From Glandiceps talaboti (Eukaryota > Hemichordata > Enteropneusta > Spengelidae), in the NCBI RefSeq assembly GCF_964340395.1, contig NC_135551.1, positions 14,841,003 to 14,905,002 on the forward strand: DNA of 64,000 nucleotides, in the 5' to 3' direction. Below, one piece after another: positions 28,581 through 43,500 of the stretch. A model generated the notes under the pieces. It saw only the letters and a list, made by a program, of their open reading frames with translations. It was not told where the DNA came from and did no database searches. Every line of letters starts with the position of its first letter. The first letter of the stretch is position 1. A program made the translations under genes and the position numbers.

Positions 28581-31500
28581 ACACACGTGCGCACGTGCAC
28601 GCACGCACACACGTAGACAGGCAGGCAAACAGACACTTTGCCATGCCAATAGCACTACTGAACCTTATCAGTTCAATTGTGCTAAAAACTAGGCTGGATT
28701 ACTGGAGCCAATTTTTTAAAAAAGATTTGGCCTAAGTAGTTAGATTTGTACAATCTGAGCTTTCCTCCTAAGTTGTGTTTAGATAACTTAGACTGAATAA
28801 TTAAATCATTGTGTGATGAAGGTCCATAGTAGACGGATTGAAACACCACATTCGTTTCTAATTTACCATTCCACAGTATATTGTACTGTACTGTTGATTC
28901 TTGGAAACATGAACAATATATTCTCCAACTTAGACTGTGTTTTATTTGATTGATCTATGGACAATAAATGTTTTTCTTTCTGAATTTAATAGTTGTATTT
29001 CTCTGTAACAGTTACATGTGACAAATATATAAGCTTACATTTTGTTTTTGGTATCATTGAAAATAAAAATAAAACCCTGTAACAATAAGAAGAAGTGAAA
29101 CCATTATCTAAAGTTACATGTTTCCTGCTATTAAGTTCCTTAAAGGCTCCTGGACTTAAATGCCTTACACAAAGTTTCTTGTACCTCGAAAGCATCAAAA
29201 CTTGCCCTATATAACTTATAAGGAATGAAAGGGGTTGGATATCAAGGTTTGCTAAGGTCACTGTATAAAAATTGTTTCAACCTGGTGTTTTCTCAGTAAC
29301 GAATGGATAAATTTACCTAACATTTACTACTTTTGTTATGTGAAAATCCTAGACTCTACCACTATATCATGGGGGTATTTCAATGTTAAAAGTTTATGGG
29401 CTTTGAAACACACCCAAATATGACTTTATAAGGACAGAAGGAAGTTTTTGATGTGACTAGTAACATATGTATTGACACAGTATCTGTTATTAGTTATGTC
29501 TTTTAAATAAAGTGAGACTTGGGTGTTTAAACCACTTCACTTTGTAGGACTTCTGCAGACATACAATATCATCCTTTCATCGCCAAATCGACAACTTTAC
29601 CAGCGACATCACTCTGTACTTCAAATCAGTGAGTATATACTTGTATTCTTTATACCATTATATCTTAAATCTGTACTAGCTGTAAACAGAATGTCTTTTG
29701 AAATATTTTGTTGGATACAACAGACTTTGCTCATAATAGTGTACACCACCCTGAACAGTGTTGAATCTCTAGTTTGATGTACATGTAGCTGAACATACAA
29801 AATTGTACAACAAATCCAATCAAATTGATTTTGGGGTCTGCATCTTAAAATCAGAATCTGTTACTGACTATCAATTGTGGACAAAATTAACTTCTAATAT
29901 ATGTGTGACATTTTAACACATTTTCAGTGATTATATTTTTAGTAGTCTGATAAAAAAAAAATAATACCACCAATGGCATTATAGCACAACTGTACAGTTT
30001 TATCCATATATGCTAGTCCATGCTAACAATAGGTGTTCATTTGCTGAATGACTATCCAGTCGCCTATCCAACCATGTTGCTATCTTTATGCTATCATTTG
30101 ACTGTTGCTATGGGCGTGGTCATGTTGTTAGATATATTTGCATACATTTTTGTATGTTTTTGTTCACTTGTGTATGAATTCCTGATATTATCTTTGCAAT
30201 ATATGTGATCATTTGGCTGCTGCTATGGGCGTGGTCTTGTTGCTCGGCACATATGCATACATTTTTTAATGTTTGTGCATTTGTCTTTCTATTCCTGTTG
30301 TTATCTTTATAATATACGATTATTTGGCTGTTGCTATGGGCGTGGTCTTGTTGCTAGGCAAATTTACATACATTTTTTGAATGTTTATTTAATTGTCTGT
30401 TAATCCCTGTCGTTATCTTTGCGAAATACATGACCATTTGGCTGTTGCTATGGGCCTGGTCATGGTTGCTAGGGTATTTGCAAAATGTTTTGAAGAAAAT
30501 CTGCAGAATAACACTTTTAGAAACATCTCACTAAGTTTTTGACCAAAAATTCACATTTTACACCTAATTTGCATATCACTCATGGAATCATTGTATGCTT
30601 AATACTTCTTGGTCCATACACCCCTCGATGCATTTCCACCTAAACTTCAGCCCAATCTGCTCAGTAGTTTTGTAATTATAGATTTTTAACCAAAAGGACA
30701 CATAAAAGCACAGAAGATAGTTTACCCCTACCCCCTACTGTCAGTATTTCAATATAATAGCGTATAGTATTGGTTTTAATGGGGCGAAATCATTAATTAC
30801 CCTCCAAATATTCAATGTTAACCTACTTTTTCTTGTTCTATTTCTAACTTCTAGCTCAGAGCAACCAGGACTGACATCAACATGAAGTGTTTCAGTCAGT
30901 CACCACATGTTATCCTTCTGTTATGTGTGACCATCACACTTCAACTGTCAGAAACCTATTCACTATGGCGTTGGCGCCGTACCCCCGCACCATACATCTA
31001 TACTGTCCCTGCTACACCCCAATCGTATGAAACCACCGAGTCAAGCAATGAGGAATGCGATACCTGTTGCCAAGGAGAACCTGGAATTCCAGGTAAGAAT
31101 AAGTTATTACAAGCTACATCCATGCCTCTTCCTTGTCTTGTGAGTATTGTTATTTCCAGAGAGTTTAGTAAGTAAAAAGGGCTGTTATGCTGCTATAGAT
31201 CTGTGCCATGGGTAGTATACTAGTAATTGTAAAGTGCTTTGAGCACAGAGTTGGAAGGCGCTATATAATTTCAAAATAGTGCCAATGGCATTGTAGCACA
31301 ACTGTATAGTTTCTAAAAATGTTTATCCACATGCTGATCCATGCTACAATGTAGCATACATGTAGGTGTACATTTGCTGAATAACTATCCAGTTGCCTAT
31401 CCAACCATGTTGTTATCTTTTTAAAATTTTATTTCTTGGCATATGTATGGCAAACATTATATCATTAGAAAGGAAATTTCCTAAGCTTTCCAAATATATA

Positions 31501-34500
31501 ATGGATAATAAAGTCTGTGCTTGCATGTGTCATATGGAAGACAATGTGTTACCCCTACCCTCAACCTTTTGACGCCATTCCGGGACACACATGTAATTTG
31601 AAATTGAGGCCAAACAGGTAGTGCAGCCCAAAATTTTCACTGTTAACATTTTGTTTCTCATTCAGTAGACTCCAATGAACAAAAAAATACCTATGTCGGA
31701 TGTTTGTGGGGGGGTGCACGGTAACCCCTTCTGGCCCATGGACTAATACTGCCATTTGGTTGTTGCTAAGGGCATGGTCATGGTTGCTAGGGCCAATTGT
31801 GTCAAAATGTTTTGAAGAAAATCTGCAGAATAACACTATTAGAAACATTCCATCAAGTTTTGGTCTCATTGAGCGAGTACTTTTTGAGATGTAAATTTTT
31901 AACCAAAATTCACATTTTTACACCTAATTTGCATATTACTGATGAGATCATTTCTGCTCTTCCATACTTACGGTACACTACACAACGTTACGTGAGATCT
32001 CGAGTTTGGTAGAAATGTCATTGATTTTCCTGTTATTTTCTTTCCGTTTCTTTGAAGGTATAGGTTATGGCTGTTTTATGATTGATTAAACTTGTATTTC
32101 CAAATCCAATGTCTCATTTCAGAAAAGAGTCAATAAAATCACATACATGTGTTTAACCGAGTTATCCCAAATGTGTACATGAGAACCACCCGAGGTATTT
32201 CAAAGCAAACGTAAATGCGAAAATGCATACATATGTCGTGTCGTGGTGGTGATTATGGAGTCTAGTTTGGGCTCCGCTCTGTCTCCGTATGTTTGTCTAT
32301 GATGTCAGTCGTAATTAAATGGAAACCTATCGCAGTAATTAGCAGTCTATTAATAAACAAAATAAACATGTTTTTTTCAGGAACACCAGGACTTACTGGT
32401 CCACCAGGTGCAAGGGGATGCAAGGGAGATATGGGAGAGAAGGGATGGAAAGGTTCATCTGGACGGCCAGGACCACATGGACCTAAAGGTTATAATGGTG
32501 ACTATGGCCAGAAAGGTGATAAAGGTGACACGGGTCAACCAGGCAACACACCAAACCAACACAAAGTAGCCTTCACTGCAGCTCTATCAGCACATCAATG
32601 GACTGGATATCATGATGCAGTGATCGTTTATGATTCCGAGATTTCAAATATCGGTAGTGCTTACAGCACCAACACCGGCAAATTTACATGTCCTTATGCG
32701 GGCATATACTACTTTTCAATTTCTGCTATGAGGAAACAAGGCGTCAACCTCCATGCATGCTTGGTGAAGAATTCTTCTCAAGTTGCCTGTATCTGGATCA
32801 GCCACTCCAGCCATAGGCCCTATGGTACTGCCTCTAACAACATGGTTCTAAGCTTAGAGTATGGTGATAAAGTGTGGGTCATATTGAAAGCGGGATATGG
32901 TGTGTATGGTGGCAGTTACTCAACTACTACCTTTGCTGGATACCTCCTCTATGCAGATTAAGATTAAAACCCATCAACTACCTATACTTAATTCTATGCT
33001 TCTCATTGTAATACATGTACTTGTAAAAATGACGGGCCAGTTTGATAAGTTTTTTTTTTTTTTTTTTTGGGGGGGGGGGTTCTTCAAAAAGTACACTGTA
33101 TGTGTACTTGATGATACTTTCATTACATTGTCATACTTTGATAATCCATGTAATACATGTAGTCTGAGTGATTTCAAAATGACAGAAGGAAACTTTTAAA
33201 TATTTGTTTTATTCCCATATTTCAACAACGAACAATATTTTTTCACTCAGATGTAAACTTGTGGAGTTGCCATCATACATTCAGTGACACTGTGCACTGA
33301 TTTATTCTAATCTTGCCAACAGAAGGCATCAATTTTTAAAATCATTTTGCCAGATCGAAGAAATATTAAGCTGACAGGATCATGAGAAACATAGTATTAA
33401 GTATGCTGTCCTAATAAATAGGGGCACATACCCCCTTTCTCCCGCTACTGCTGACTGCCAATGATGAATATTCAAAGAGCCTCTAATTATGCACACAATG
33501 TATACACTCAACTTCTCAAGTGTGGATTTACATTGTTATAATTAGAGGCCTTGTTTCATATCTAACCAAGAAATCGATTTTTAAATCTAAGGGATAATAA
33601 TTCTATTCTAATTACAATCAAGGCACTTTACAAAGTGATTTCTACCCAATATAAAGTTACTAATTTTTTCCACTCCTCTTCAGATTGGCACCAGTCCCTC
33701 AGGACATTTTGTTTACTCCAAGTCTCATAATTCTTCAAATGTTTTGGTTTCGTTATTCATGTCATTTGTTAGTTTTAAAAAGGAAAATGTCCTCAACCTT
33801 TTATTCTTTTAGAAAAAAAATTCAGGTTACAATCACTTTCTAAAAAAGTCTTCCTTGTAAAGAAAGAAGTCCTACTGCATGTACACTTGACACATGTACA
33901 GGGAGTCAAATTTATGATCTTATGATGTCATCACAACAGATTTTCCCATAAATCCTTGCAGAAAATTCCCAATATTGGCTGAATACATGTCAAATGCAGA
34001 AGAGCTTTTTTACAAGATTCCAAGTTGAGTATTAAAGTTACTGAGGTACAATTTGACCACTCAAAACCATTGATGGCAATACAAGTCTTTTCTTTTTTGT
34101 GTTTCTCCAGCCCATGCAGTCTGCAGATCCATGGGAAATGTTCACAAAAATAGCCCTCCCTACTTCAGTGAAGACAACTTCAGAGCAATCATGAACAAAC
34201 AAATGAAATCTGCCTCACAAACACACTTGCTAACTGTAACTGTCATAAATAGTAGATTTAGTGACAGGTTTGATGAGAGAAAAACAAATTACACTTGAGA
34301 AAAATGTCTGGACCAGAAACAATTCTTTTTTTTTAGACCTTAATTTGACTTTTCCTTTCTAGTAAAATAAGAACTTTGTATGCTTTCATTGTAAGGTTGT
34401 AACTTGTAAAATGTTAAAATAGAATCTCAGTTACATTATATACAATCTAACATACAATGTACATCGTGCCGTTCCACCCTCAAAGGGAGGGGTTGATCGA

Positions 34501-37500
34501 TGTGTGAGGGCGCCCTGTCATAGCGTACCTTACCGGCAGACTATGTCATTCTTTCTACACATTGACTGTGTTGACTTTCCTTCCACCTATCATACCAGAA
34601 ACATTAAACATTAAACTGTTGCAGCATATAGTTGCCTTTCTAGTCACCTTTCCCCTTACACCTAGCATTTCTTTGTAAATGTAATATCCATGTAATCAAT
34701 CCTAAATCAGATTTTAATTTCCCACAGCAGCATCCAACCCATTTCGATGCGTCTATGTCCATCATGAAATCTATCCATTTGTGATTGGTTGATGCTGTCT
34801 ACCGAGATGGGTTCATTAATATTCATAATGTCCCTTTACATGAACTCTGAGACAGTCACAGAAGGAATAATTCAAAACCCAATAAGAAGTTGTTCCTTTC
34901 CTTCTAGCTGAAGCCTTCATTATGTAAAGACCACTAGTGAAATGTCAGGCATACTAGGGGAAAGGCAATAGAAAAATCCCCACAACTGAATTTTAGCCTA
35001 GAATTCACATAGAATAATCCCTTCCCTATACTCTAGATCATATTATTCTTGTCATTTGAAATGTTGATGTACCGGTACTGTACATTGATTTTGTCTCTCT
35101 GAGAGAATGAATGTGTAACTTCTGATAGGTTAATTCATGTATTAACCCTTTGATCACCATGTTAGTGCTACCACAGTGAGTGTTGTAGTCATCAAGGACA
35201 TCACACAATACTAATAAAACCCATTCCTACAATGTGTTACCCAAAACATTTTGCCTGTTGTCATCTTGGATTTAAACAGCATAGGATTAAATTCACACCT
35301 TTCCTTCCAAAATACAGAGGATCAATTTGGGAATATTTTGAGATTTGGGAGAATATTTCTGGTCCTAGCCACACTGCATGACATTCAAAGGGTGGCATAC
35401 AATGTACTGATGTACTGATCATTTCTTGTAATTGGATCATTTTCAAATGGAGATCTTACAAATATTATTATGTAATACCCAAGAGCTATGCCTACAGCTT
35501 GCAATGACAAAAAAATTTCAATAAAGTTGCAACTTAAAATAAAAATGTATGTTTTCTGTTTATTTACGAAGTGATGTACGAAAGTATATACATCTGAACA
35601 ATGTAATAATATGTTAACTGAACTTGAACTGAGCGGCACTTTCAAATGCAAATGACCTTTCATTTACGCTTGAAACACATCGATGTATTGAAACACCCGG
35701 ATGTATTTGTAAACAACTACACATGGTTACAGTTTGACTGTGATTCAGATTTGACTGTGATTAAGATTTGACTGTGATTTAGATATGCCGTGTTGAAGGC
35801 ATTTCAAATGGGCTATCCAAAAACAAACACATAGAGTTTGATAGGTATGTTGATAAACATCATGAAAAAGAAGAGCAAAAAAAAAAAAAAAAAAAAAAAT
35901 TGCTTCATGATCATGGTCTAATAACTTCATTAACTGTTATATGAACTTTGCTTGTCACTTGGGCTAAAGGATAGGTCTTCAGACTTGTTTTTACGAAAAT
36001 TTACTTGCCATGGGCTTTGGGTAGTGCATGAATTTTCAAGGTCTGATGTACGATGCTTCTCCCTAATAGGGATGACTAAGTATCTACTTTTTTTTCAGTT
36101 TTACCTGCTACATCCCTGTACATCCATGTATAATATTTCTTGTGTGGAATCATCGCACAGTTCTCTCATTTCTCTAAGAAGCCCTGTCGGCAGAGTCCAC
36201 AAATACCTTACTGTATGGCTTGTTGAATTGTCATCACGCAGTACACTTAAACTACATGATGAGTTGACAAGCCAAATATGATTATTCCAAATGTTTCCTC
36301 TCAAAGATTAAATCTCTAAATCACTGTAATGTAAATTCATTCCTTAACCTACATGTATGTTTTAACTGTTTTCCAACACTTGTTACATTACATGTAAACA
36401 AATTGTGGCAAATTGGTCCCTTAAAAAAAATTATTTAAAAAGTCATGGGAACGTTTCACAGACAGAGAACATACCAGTACAATCATTTATTTGTGGCACG
36501 ATATCATCTTAGCAGTGTTTACAAATGTACCTAACTGATCACTTTAGTCATAAGCTCATAAAGAAGTTAATAACATATCCATCACTATATATTTACTAAT
36601 AGGAGTCCAATGGAAGTTTTACAATGGTTCTAAATTTGTTTAAATTGATGGTCACCATCACATCTGATTTGACCCATGATGCAATGGTGTTCTACTGAAA
36701 GAACAGTAGAGGTGAAGAAAGAGTTTCAATTTGGTGTTTCTTGGACAACAGAATGAAAATATGAAACATGAAATGACTCAGTCTACGTCTCCAGAACTGA
36801 AAGTTTATCAAAAAACCTTTCTGGAACAGTGTTCCCCTTTTAAAAGAAGTACTACGTGACTTACCTTTAACATAGGTACTGTAAGATGTGTCAGTGAAAA
36901 CTCTTTGATTTCCTGGGCTCCCGTAGACATCTCTAAGGCACACTGGTTTTCAAACTCATCCAGATTGTCAGCTAAGGCTTCGTTGGAAGACAGAAGATAG
37001 GTAGATGTTGATGCCAGGGAAGACATAGTATTGTTCAAAGCACCAGAAGAGCTGACAAGGAGTGCAGAGTTACTGCTGACACTGCCTAGACTACTGCAAG
37101 TACTGTCTAAGTTTATAGAACTAAGAATGAAAACAGACAACACATCAGTTAGTAGACCTTTAGATGACAACAGATAGCACATCTATTATAGTGTTTTTGC
37201 TAAGGTTGGGGAACCATTCTCAAATGTTTTAACACTGTGTGCCTATAAACAATGAACAAAATGACATCTACTCTCTGTATTGTGAATATAATAAAAAAGA
37301 AGTATATACCCGGTAGTTGTTACATATGATTTGGAAAAAGCTGAAACATGATAAACCTTCAGTGTTAATGTATATACCTTTGTGTTTGTAAAATTCCAGC
37401 AGTTGCAGATGACACGCTGTCATTACTGATTCCTCTGGCTAATAATCTCCCTGATGTCGCCCCACTATCGCATAAATCACTCGCATTGTCCTTTGGAATG

Positions 37501-40500
37501 GAATGAGTCTTGGAAGTCCTAAGATCACCATGGCTACTATTACCCTGAACGGGTCTTGATTTCAAATCGTCGTAGCTACCATTACTATGGTTACTTCCAT
37601 GTACTGGCCATGAATTCAGTTCCCCGTGGCTACTGCTTGCACCATACCCTGGTCTTATCTTGGGCTTAGCACCACTCTTTATAGTGAGTTTAGAATTAGC
37701 ACCAAAGTTTGGGGTTGGTAAAGAGTCTTTTACCAGTCTGGTGAGACTGGCTGGTCTGGGGATTCTGGAATGTTGATGAAGTTGTGGTTGAGGTACTTTG
37801 TCAGTGAATAGTGATGTAAATGGAGTGCAAGAAAACATGGCATGGAGAAAAGGTTTTGGAAGACCTGGTTTTGTAGAAAAGACACTGGATGGCAGTCCTT
37901 TCCCGATATACTTGTCATTTGTACAGAGGTAGTGGCTGAAAAAAAAAAGAGTATGGGAGAACAATTCAGATTAATCCTCTTTCTATCAGGAGAAGTATTT
38001 GTTTGTACACAAAAATCTACAAGTTAGGAAAAACAGGATTAACGACTGCTCAGCTTGGAGGTACCGGTAAGTATTAATATTCTTATCAATGTGATATAAA
38101 TGACCCTTGACCTTGTTAAACAAGTTGAACAAAAACAAAGTTGAACAAAAAATATGGAATTTATACTCTGGTCATTCTACGGCACAACAACATGTGTCTA
38201 TGTCACTGGTCCTGCTGTGTTTGAAATATGAGTCAAAACATTCAAAATTGCCATTATACTTTCCTCAATTTTTCTTTGATATTACTGGTACGGGTATAAT
38301 TATTTTATTCTCCTAAATTGTTTTCATTCAGCCAGAAAACACTTGTGACCTAAAGAATGTCTCTACGAGTCTACTGACGCGTAGTAACAAAGGCCCCTTA
38401 GATCACTCATATTTTTTTGGGCTGAATGAAGAAAAATATTGGGGAATGACATCTAATTACCACCAACTACGTGTACATTACACGTATGTTAACAGATTTA
38501 CATATTCATATGTATTTCTGGTTAAAACCAAATTCATATAGCTGTAAACTTTTGAGTTTTTCAATCCAGTAGATATTTAAGGATGATTGCACAATGTCGC
38601 ACAAGCTCAATAAGCACAAACTTCGTTCATTTAGGGCAAAACCACCTCCCTTCCCCTAAAACAATATTCTCAAGTTCGACATAGACATGTTGATATTTGT
38701 AAACCATGATTAAAATTGTAGTGGTCACACCATAATGATTGATGCAATGTAAAAAAAACATGACTTTGTTTATCTAAATTTATCTTCACCATTACAAATG
38801 TATACTTTGATATATACCTTTTCTTAGATGCCAATTCAATGCTTACTATGGCCGCTATGTCTCTCTCCAACTTCAAACGATCTACAACAACAATAAGAAC
38901 AATCAATTACAAATTTGTTTCAAGCCCACTCACATATTGACAATTTTTATGGTGAGGAATCTTTTTATTTGAAATAATATGAACATTATCATTCAACATT
39001 ATTGAATGATGATTATTTTTATTTCAACAAAGTAAACATGACATTTGTCACAATGAATATTGATAAGAATTAAAGTTCGATGTATATAAGTTTGCTTCTA
39101 AGTTTTAAATTTTAGGAGCATTTTGCTCCCAATATTGAAAATTCAGGCACAAGTTGATCCTAAAAATTCTACCTCAAACAAAGACTGAAAGAGTTAACTT
39201 CCTAAGCTGCTATGATGATGTACAGTATATCATCATTACATTGAGAGTATATGTTACACCATGTGTAGCCTTCTCTGGCTTCTAGATAATGCTACCATTA
39301 TCTTCTAGTATAGCATATTTATATTAGTAATGTTTCCTTTAGAGTAACCACTCTATGCAGATTGGATGTCCGTAAATACTTTTTCAGTCAAAGTGTCGTA
39401 GCCATTTGGAACAGTTGAACAGAAAGGGTTATTGCTAATGTATTGTCAATACATGATTAATTGATAAACACCTCCGAACAGGAAGAAGTTTTTAAAAGCC
39501 TAAATGGCTTCCTAGCCCATGTAAATTAACAGTAAATTCACTCATTTACAGAAGTTCATTAATATAAATATATACATTGTACATCTCCAGTCTTTCAAAC
39601 TAAACTTTGACATATTAAGATGCGATCTGAAAAGTTAACAAGTATAAGCTCAAGACATAATTCTGAAGCAATCAGTGCAGACAGACCCTTTCAGCTCCAC
39701 TGAACAGAACATTGTTATCATGGTTATAGAAACCTGGTTCTTTACAAATTCTTGTGACTGACTATTGGTCAATTGAACGATTGAATATGAAAGACCGATG
39801 ACCTTACTTTCAATACAGAAATGACATCCTACATATAGTACTACAGTTCACTTACCTTTGCCAGAGAAATATATAGTACTATGATTCACTTACCTTTGCC
39901 AGAGAAATATATAGTACTATGATTCACTTACCTTTGCCAGAGAAACATATAGTACTACAGTGCACTTACCTTTGCCAAAGAAACAAAATTTGTTGTTACA
40001 TTTGTCATTTCCACATCCCTGTGTGAGTTGGTAGAAGTATCTTTTGACCAGCTGTTCAAAGTAAGTCTTAGCTAAGGCACCTGTGGTATTTGGAGTATCA
40101 TAACTTCTAAGAGGTAGTGCTTCTTGTATTGATAAGTTACTGTCTGATAATGCCGCCAGGTTGCTTGCACTCAGTGTTCTGACAAAAAAAAAATCAAATA
40201 TCAAATATTTACTTACAACATAGTTATTTTGGCACTTGAAAAATTTGCTTTCAAGGTACCAAGGACTTTGTGTCATTACTAATATCACTGCCTACAATGA
40301 ATATCTGTTTAGGAGCGAAAATTTTCATCAAACAACACAAGTTTAAAATAAAGTGGCACAGACTGAGTTTATGAAACTTTTTCACTCATGTTAGAATACT
40401 TACATAGAACCTTGTGATTAAGCTCATCCTGTATAATGTTAATGTTGATGCATGCCTTCAATGACAATTGTCTTCTGGCATTCTTAAAACAGTTGATTGC

Positions 40501-43500
40501 ACAGTAAGGAGGCCCTCAACATTTTTTATACAAATAATGACATGTACGTTTGCAACAACTTTCATTTGTTTAGATTTGAATGAATAGGTGCATAAATTGA
40601 CTCTCTAATGTAAACATTTGCACAATAAATGTGTAGATGTCAAACATTTTCTAGAGCAAAATAAAGTCAGTCTCCCATACTTCATTAACAGTTTAGCTAA
40701 TTCAGCTAATCTTAGACCAGTTTCGTTACTTGTACCTGTGAAAAGTAGCTATGAATTTTGTTGCTATGTGGGCTGGAAGACAATGGATGCACAATCTAGA
40801 TGATATGGTACATGCCACTCTGTGAACAGCGCCCTCACGTGACTTTAATATACAAATGTAGAGTGACTCACTTTTTCAATTCTGCAGTTGGTTGTAAGCT
40901 GTTAGATCTAGCTCTCTCAGTGGTAAGATTGTGAAATGAACCACCTCCAACATTTCTGTTTAGTTTAGGTTGACTGGAATGTCTGGGAAAAAATCAAATT
41001 AATAACATGAATTGACAAATGAGATAAAGTTACTTTTTTTTTTGGAATCTAGTTTCCTCTTCAGTGTCTATGTTTGAAGCAACTATCTATTCTACAATAA
41101 GCATATAGAATATTTCCCTTCTCTACAGCCAAGAACACTTTCAATATTTCACTTTATTGAAACATTGGCCAGAAAACTGTATTTATTACTTCTAACTCTA
41201 CTCAAGTTCATGACCATTCTATATACATGTATACCCGGTACATGTACAATTCTATCTGTACTGTCCAATGATAAATCATATCATAAGGTTTGCCTTGAAA
41301 ATCACTGTAAAATGTACATGTTCTAATTTCCAAATTGCCCATCTGTTTGCTAACTGAGGATCTTGTAACTTTAAATCCCAGCAAAGTATAAATAATACAT
41401 GTAATATACATGTAACATCAGATTCAAGTTGCATTGAAATGTATACATGTTTATACCCACTTATCACAGATATAATCTTATGACGACATTTTCCATGAGA
41501 GATTAATTACAAATACCAAGGTCACTAAAAAACACTGTGTACATTGTAACTATATCTTGACAATGAGTGCATGTATGTCATTGCCAAAACCACAAAACAA
41601 AACATAAGCCAACACATAAGCCTTGTCCCCATGTGGAATAGTATAATCTGTCTGAAATTGAATTGTAATCAGTTCTTTTGTCCCTATAGACACTAACCAG
41701 TTTTGAACCAATTTAGTTGAATCAGTTCAAAAACATCTCTGAGGTGGTTTTGAACTTCTTCGAAGAAAATTAGTCCAAAAACTGGTTCATAGATTCAAAT
41801 TCATTGTTCAATTTTCTCACAGAAACCAGAACCAATTTTTGAACTGATTTGCCTGAAACCGAATAGATTTTGATTCTAGTGGAGACAAGGCTATCACTAA
41901 GTGTTATCTTTCAAAGTTTCCATACCACAGTACCATTGGTATGATAACCCTTATGTACACTACATAGTTTAAATTGACAGTAGAAATATATACACACTGT
42001 TTTTTTGTTTGTTTATTTGACTAGGCAAACTGTCCTAGAAAAGTACCTACATGTACATGTATGCATAAAAATAAACAGAGAGTTGTAATTGTTTTTAACA
42101 AGGTTTATTGTTTAAGTAAAGATGGAAAAAAAAATTGGAGGTCAGAAATCATTGAGAAATGAAGGTCAAAGACTATTGTACATTGTATTTCAATTAAAAA
42201 AATAGAAAACATGGCATTTTTTCACATATCATGGCCATAGATGAAAAAACTCATGAATAATAACCAAGTTATGAACTAAACAATATGACATTTGTCTTGA
42301 ATCACTATGTATGAGTCTGAGCGCTGCTATAATGAGACATCATATCGTGTTATTTTTAGTACTAACTTTCGAGTGATACAATTTGCTTTCATATGCCATT
42401 CCGGCTCCCAGGAGTTCTAGAAAAATCAGTAATTTTTTCAAACATATGTAATTTATAATAAGAAACTTTATATATATAAGAATGAAGATGAATCATGACT
42501 CATCTTCTTTGTGAAGCTTGTAAATGTGCATCAGTTTGAAAGCTGGCAATATGCATAATTTGTTATGCAAATTATATGTAAATTGTTATGCAAATGATCC
42601 ACCATGCTGCCATCCACCCTGGGGAGAACACAGTTACATGAATCGATGTGTATCTACATGTATGCAGTCGGATCGCTAGCCTGCGGAAATGGCCGGCAAG
42701 ATCAAACGAATTAATTTGAAATTAACCGCCACAGTGAACGCTCACTCACGCTAAACTCAAAGATTTCAAAAGAGCATTTTCGATATTTCTAAGAGAGATA
42801 CCAGCTCGAAACTTTCACAATATATTTACAATAGTACCGTCTTCATGTGTCGAATTTTTTACGAAGTTTTACCGTAACAGTCTTTAGAAAATGTGATTCT
42901 GCTATCACGAGTTCGGATGAAGGACCTATGGTTCACGCACAAAAAATACGATAAAAAAGTTCAAATTCCATTTTTACATGTCTTCAAAAACAGAACTGTA
43001 AAGTCTCCTGTAGTGGCGGCTCGAAACAACGGAGAAAATCGACGGCGAAATCGACCCTCCGTCACAAGCGTAGCACAAGAAGCGGACGCGTTAACCAGGT
43101 CAACCTTGTTATTTTATGACGTCATACGCTGACTCGTTCCAACTGTGGAAATTACAAGTTTATATCTGTTGTCGAGGTTAAAGGGTTAGTGAAAGAAATC
43201 GTACCAAAGAAATACTCTTTGATGAACACTTTTACAAAAATAGTCTACTTAATATATATTTGTGTAATCAAATGCGTTACGGTTGTAATTATAAGCTTTA
43301 TTTAAAATACTACATGAACGAGGTTGTCATGGCCATGCGTTATTATTGCGGGAACCAGTCAGTCCGAGCGATCTTGAAAGGCAGACGGACGGGTCAACCG
43401 AAAATTACACAGCTCTTCCCGTGAAACTGGTAAGTGACGGGTAAAAGTGAGATTGCATTTATAAGTGGAGTAACAATAACTGTGATCGGTGTGGAATTTT

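Larger units (their letters stand above)
27090..36090. repeat. Segmental duplication, copy B (contains C1q gene 2)
   Basis: This is the second copy of the block at 18420-25680. Beyond the shared sequence it carries two copies of the 'ttgctatgggcgtgg' repeat (29969-30690 in the first intron, 31273-31960 in the second) and a MITE-like fragment near 34459-34545. These insertions account for most of its greater length. Confidence 0.85.

Noticed and set aside
28398-28735. Open frames on both strands over the CA/CACG repeat
   Set aside because: They are microsatellite translations (CVCVCV or HTHTHT) with no splice or family support.
32293-32380. ATG at 32293 as start of C1q gene 2
   Set aside because: Same reason; the acceptor at 32380 and the signal-peptide exon at 30882 give the complete protein.
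35952-36304. Overlapping open frames of about 109 and 67 codons on opposite strands at the end of duplication copy B
   Set aside because: They lie across the duplication end in non-coding sequence with no splice consensus or recognisable product.
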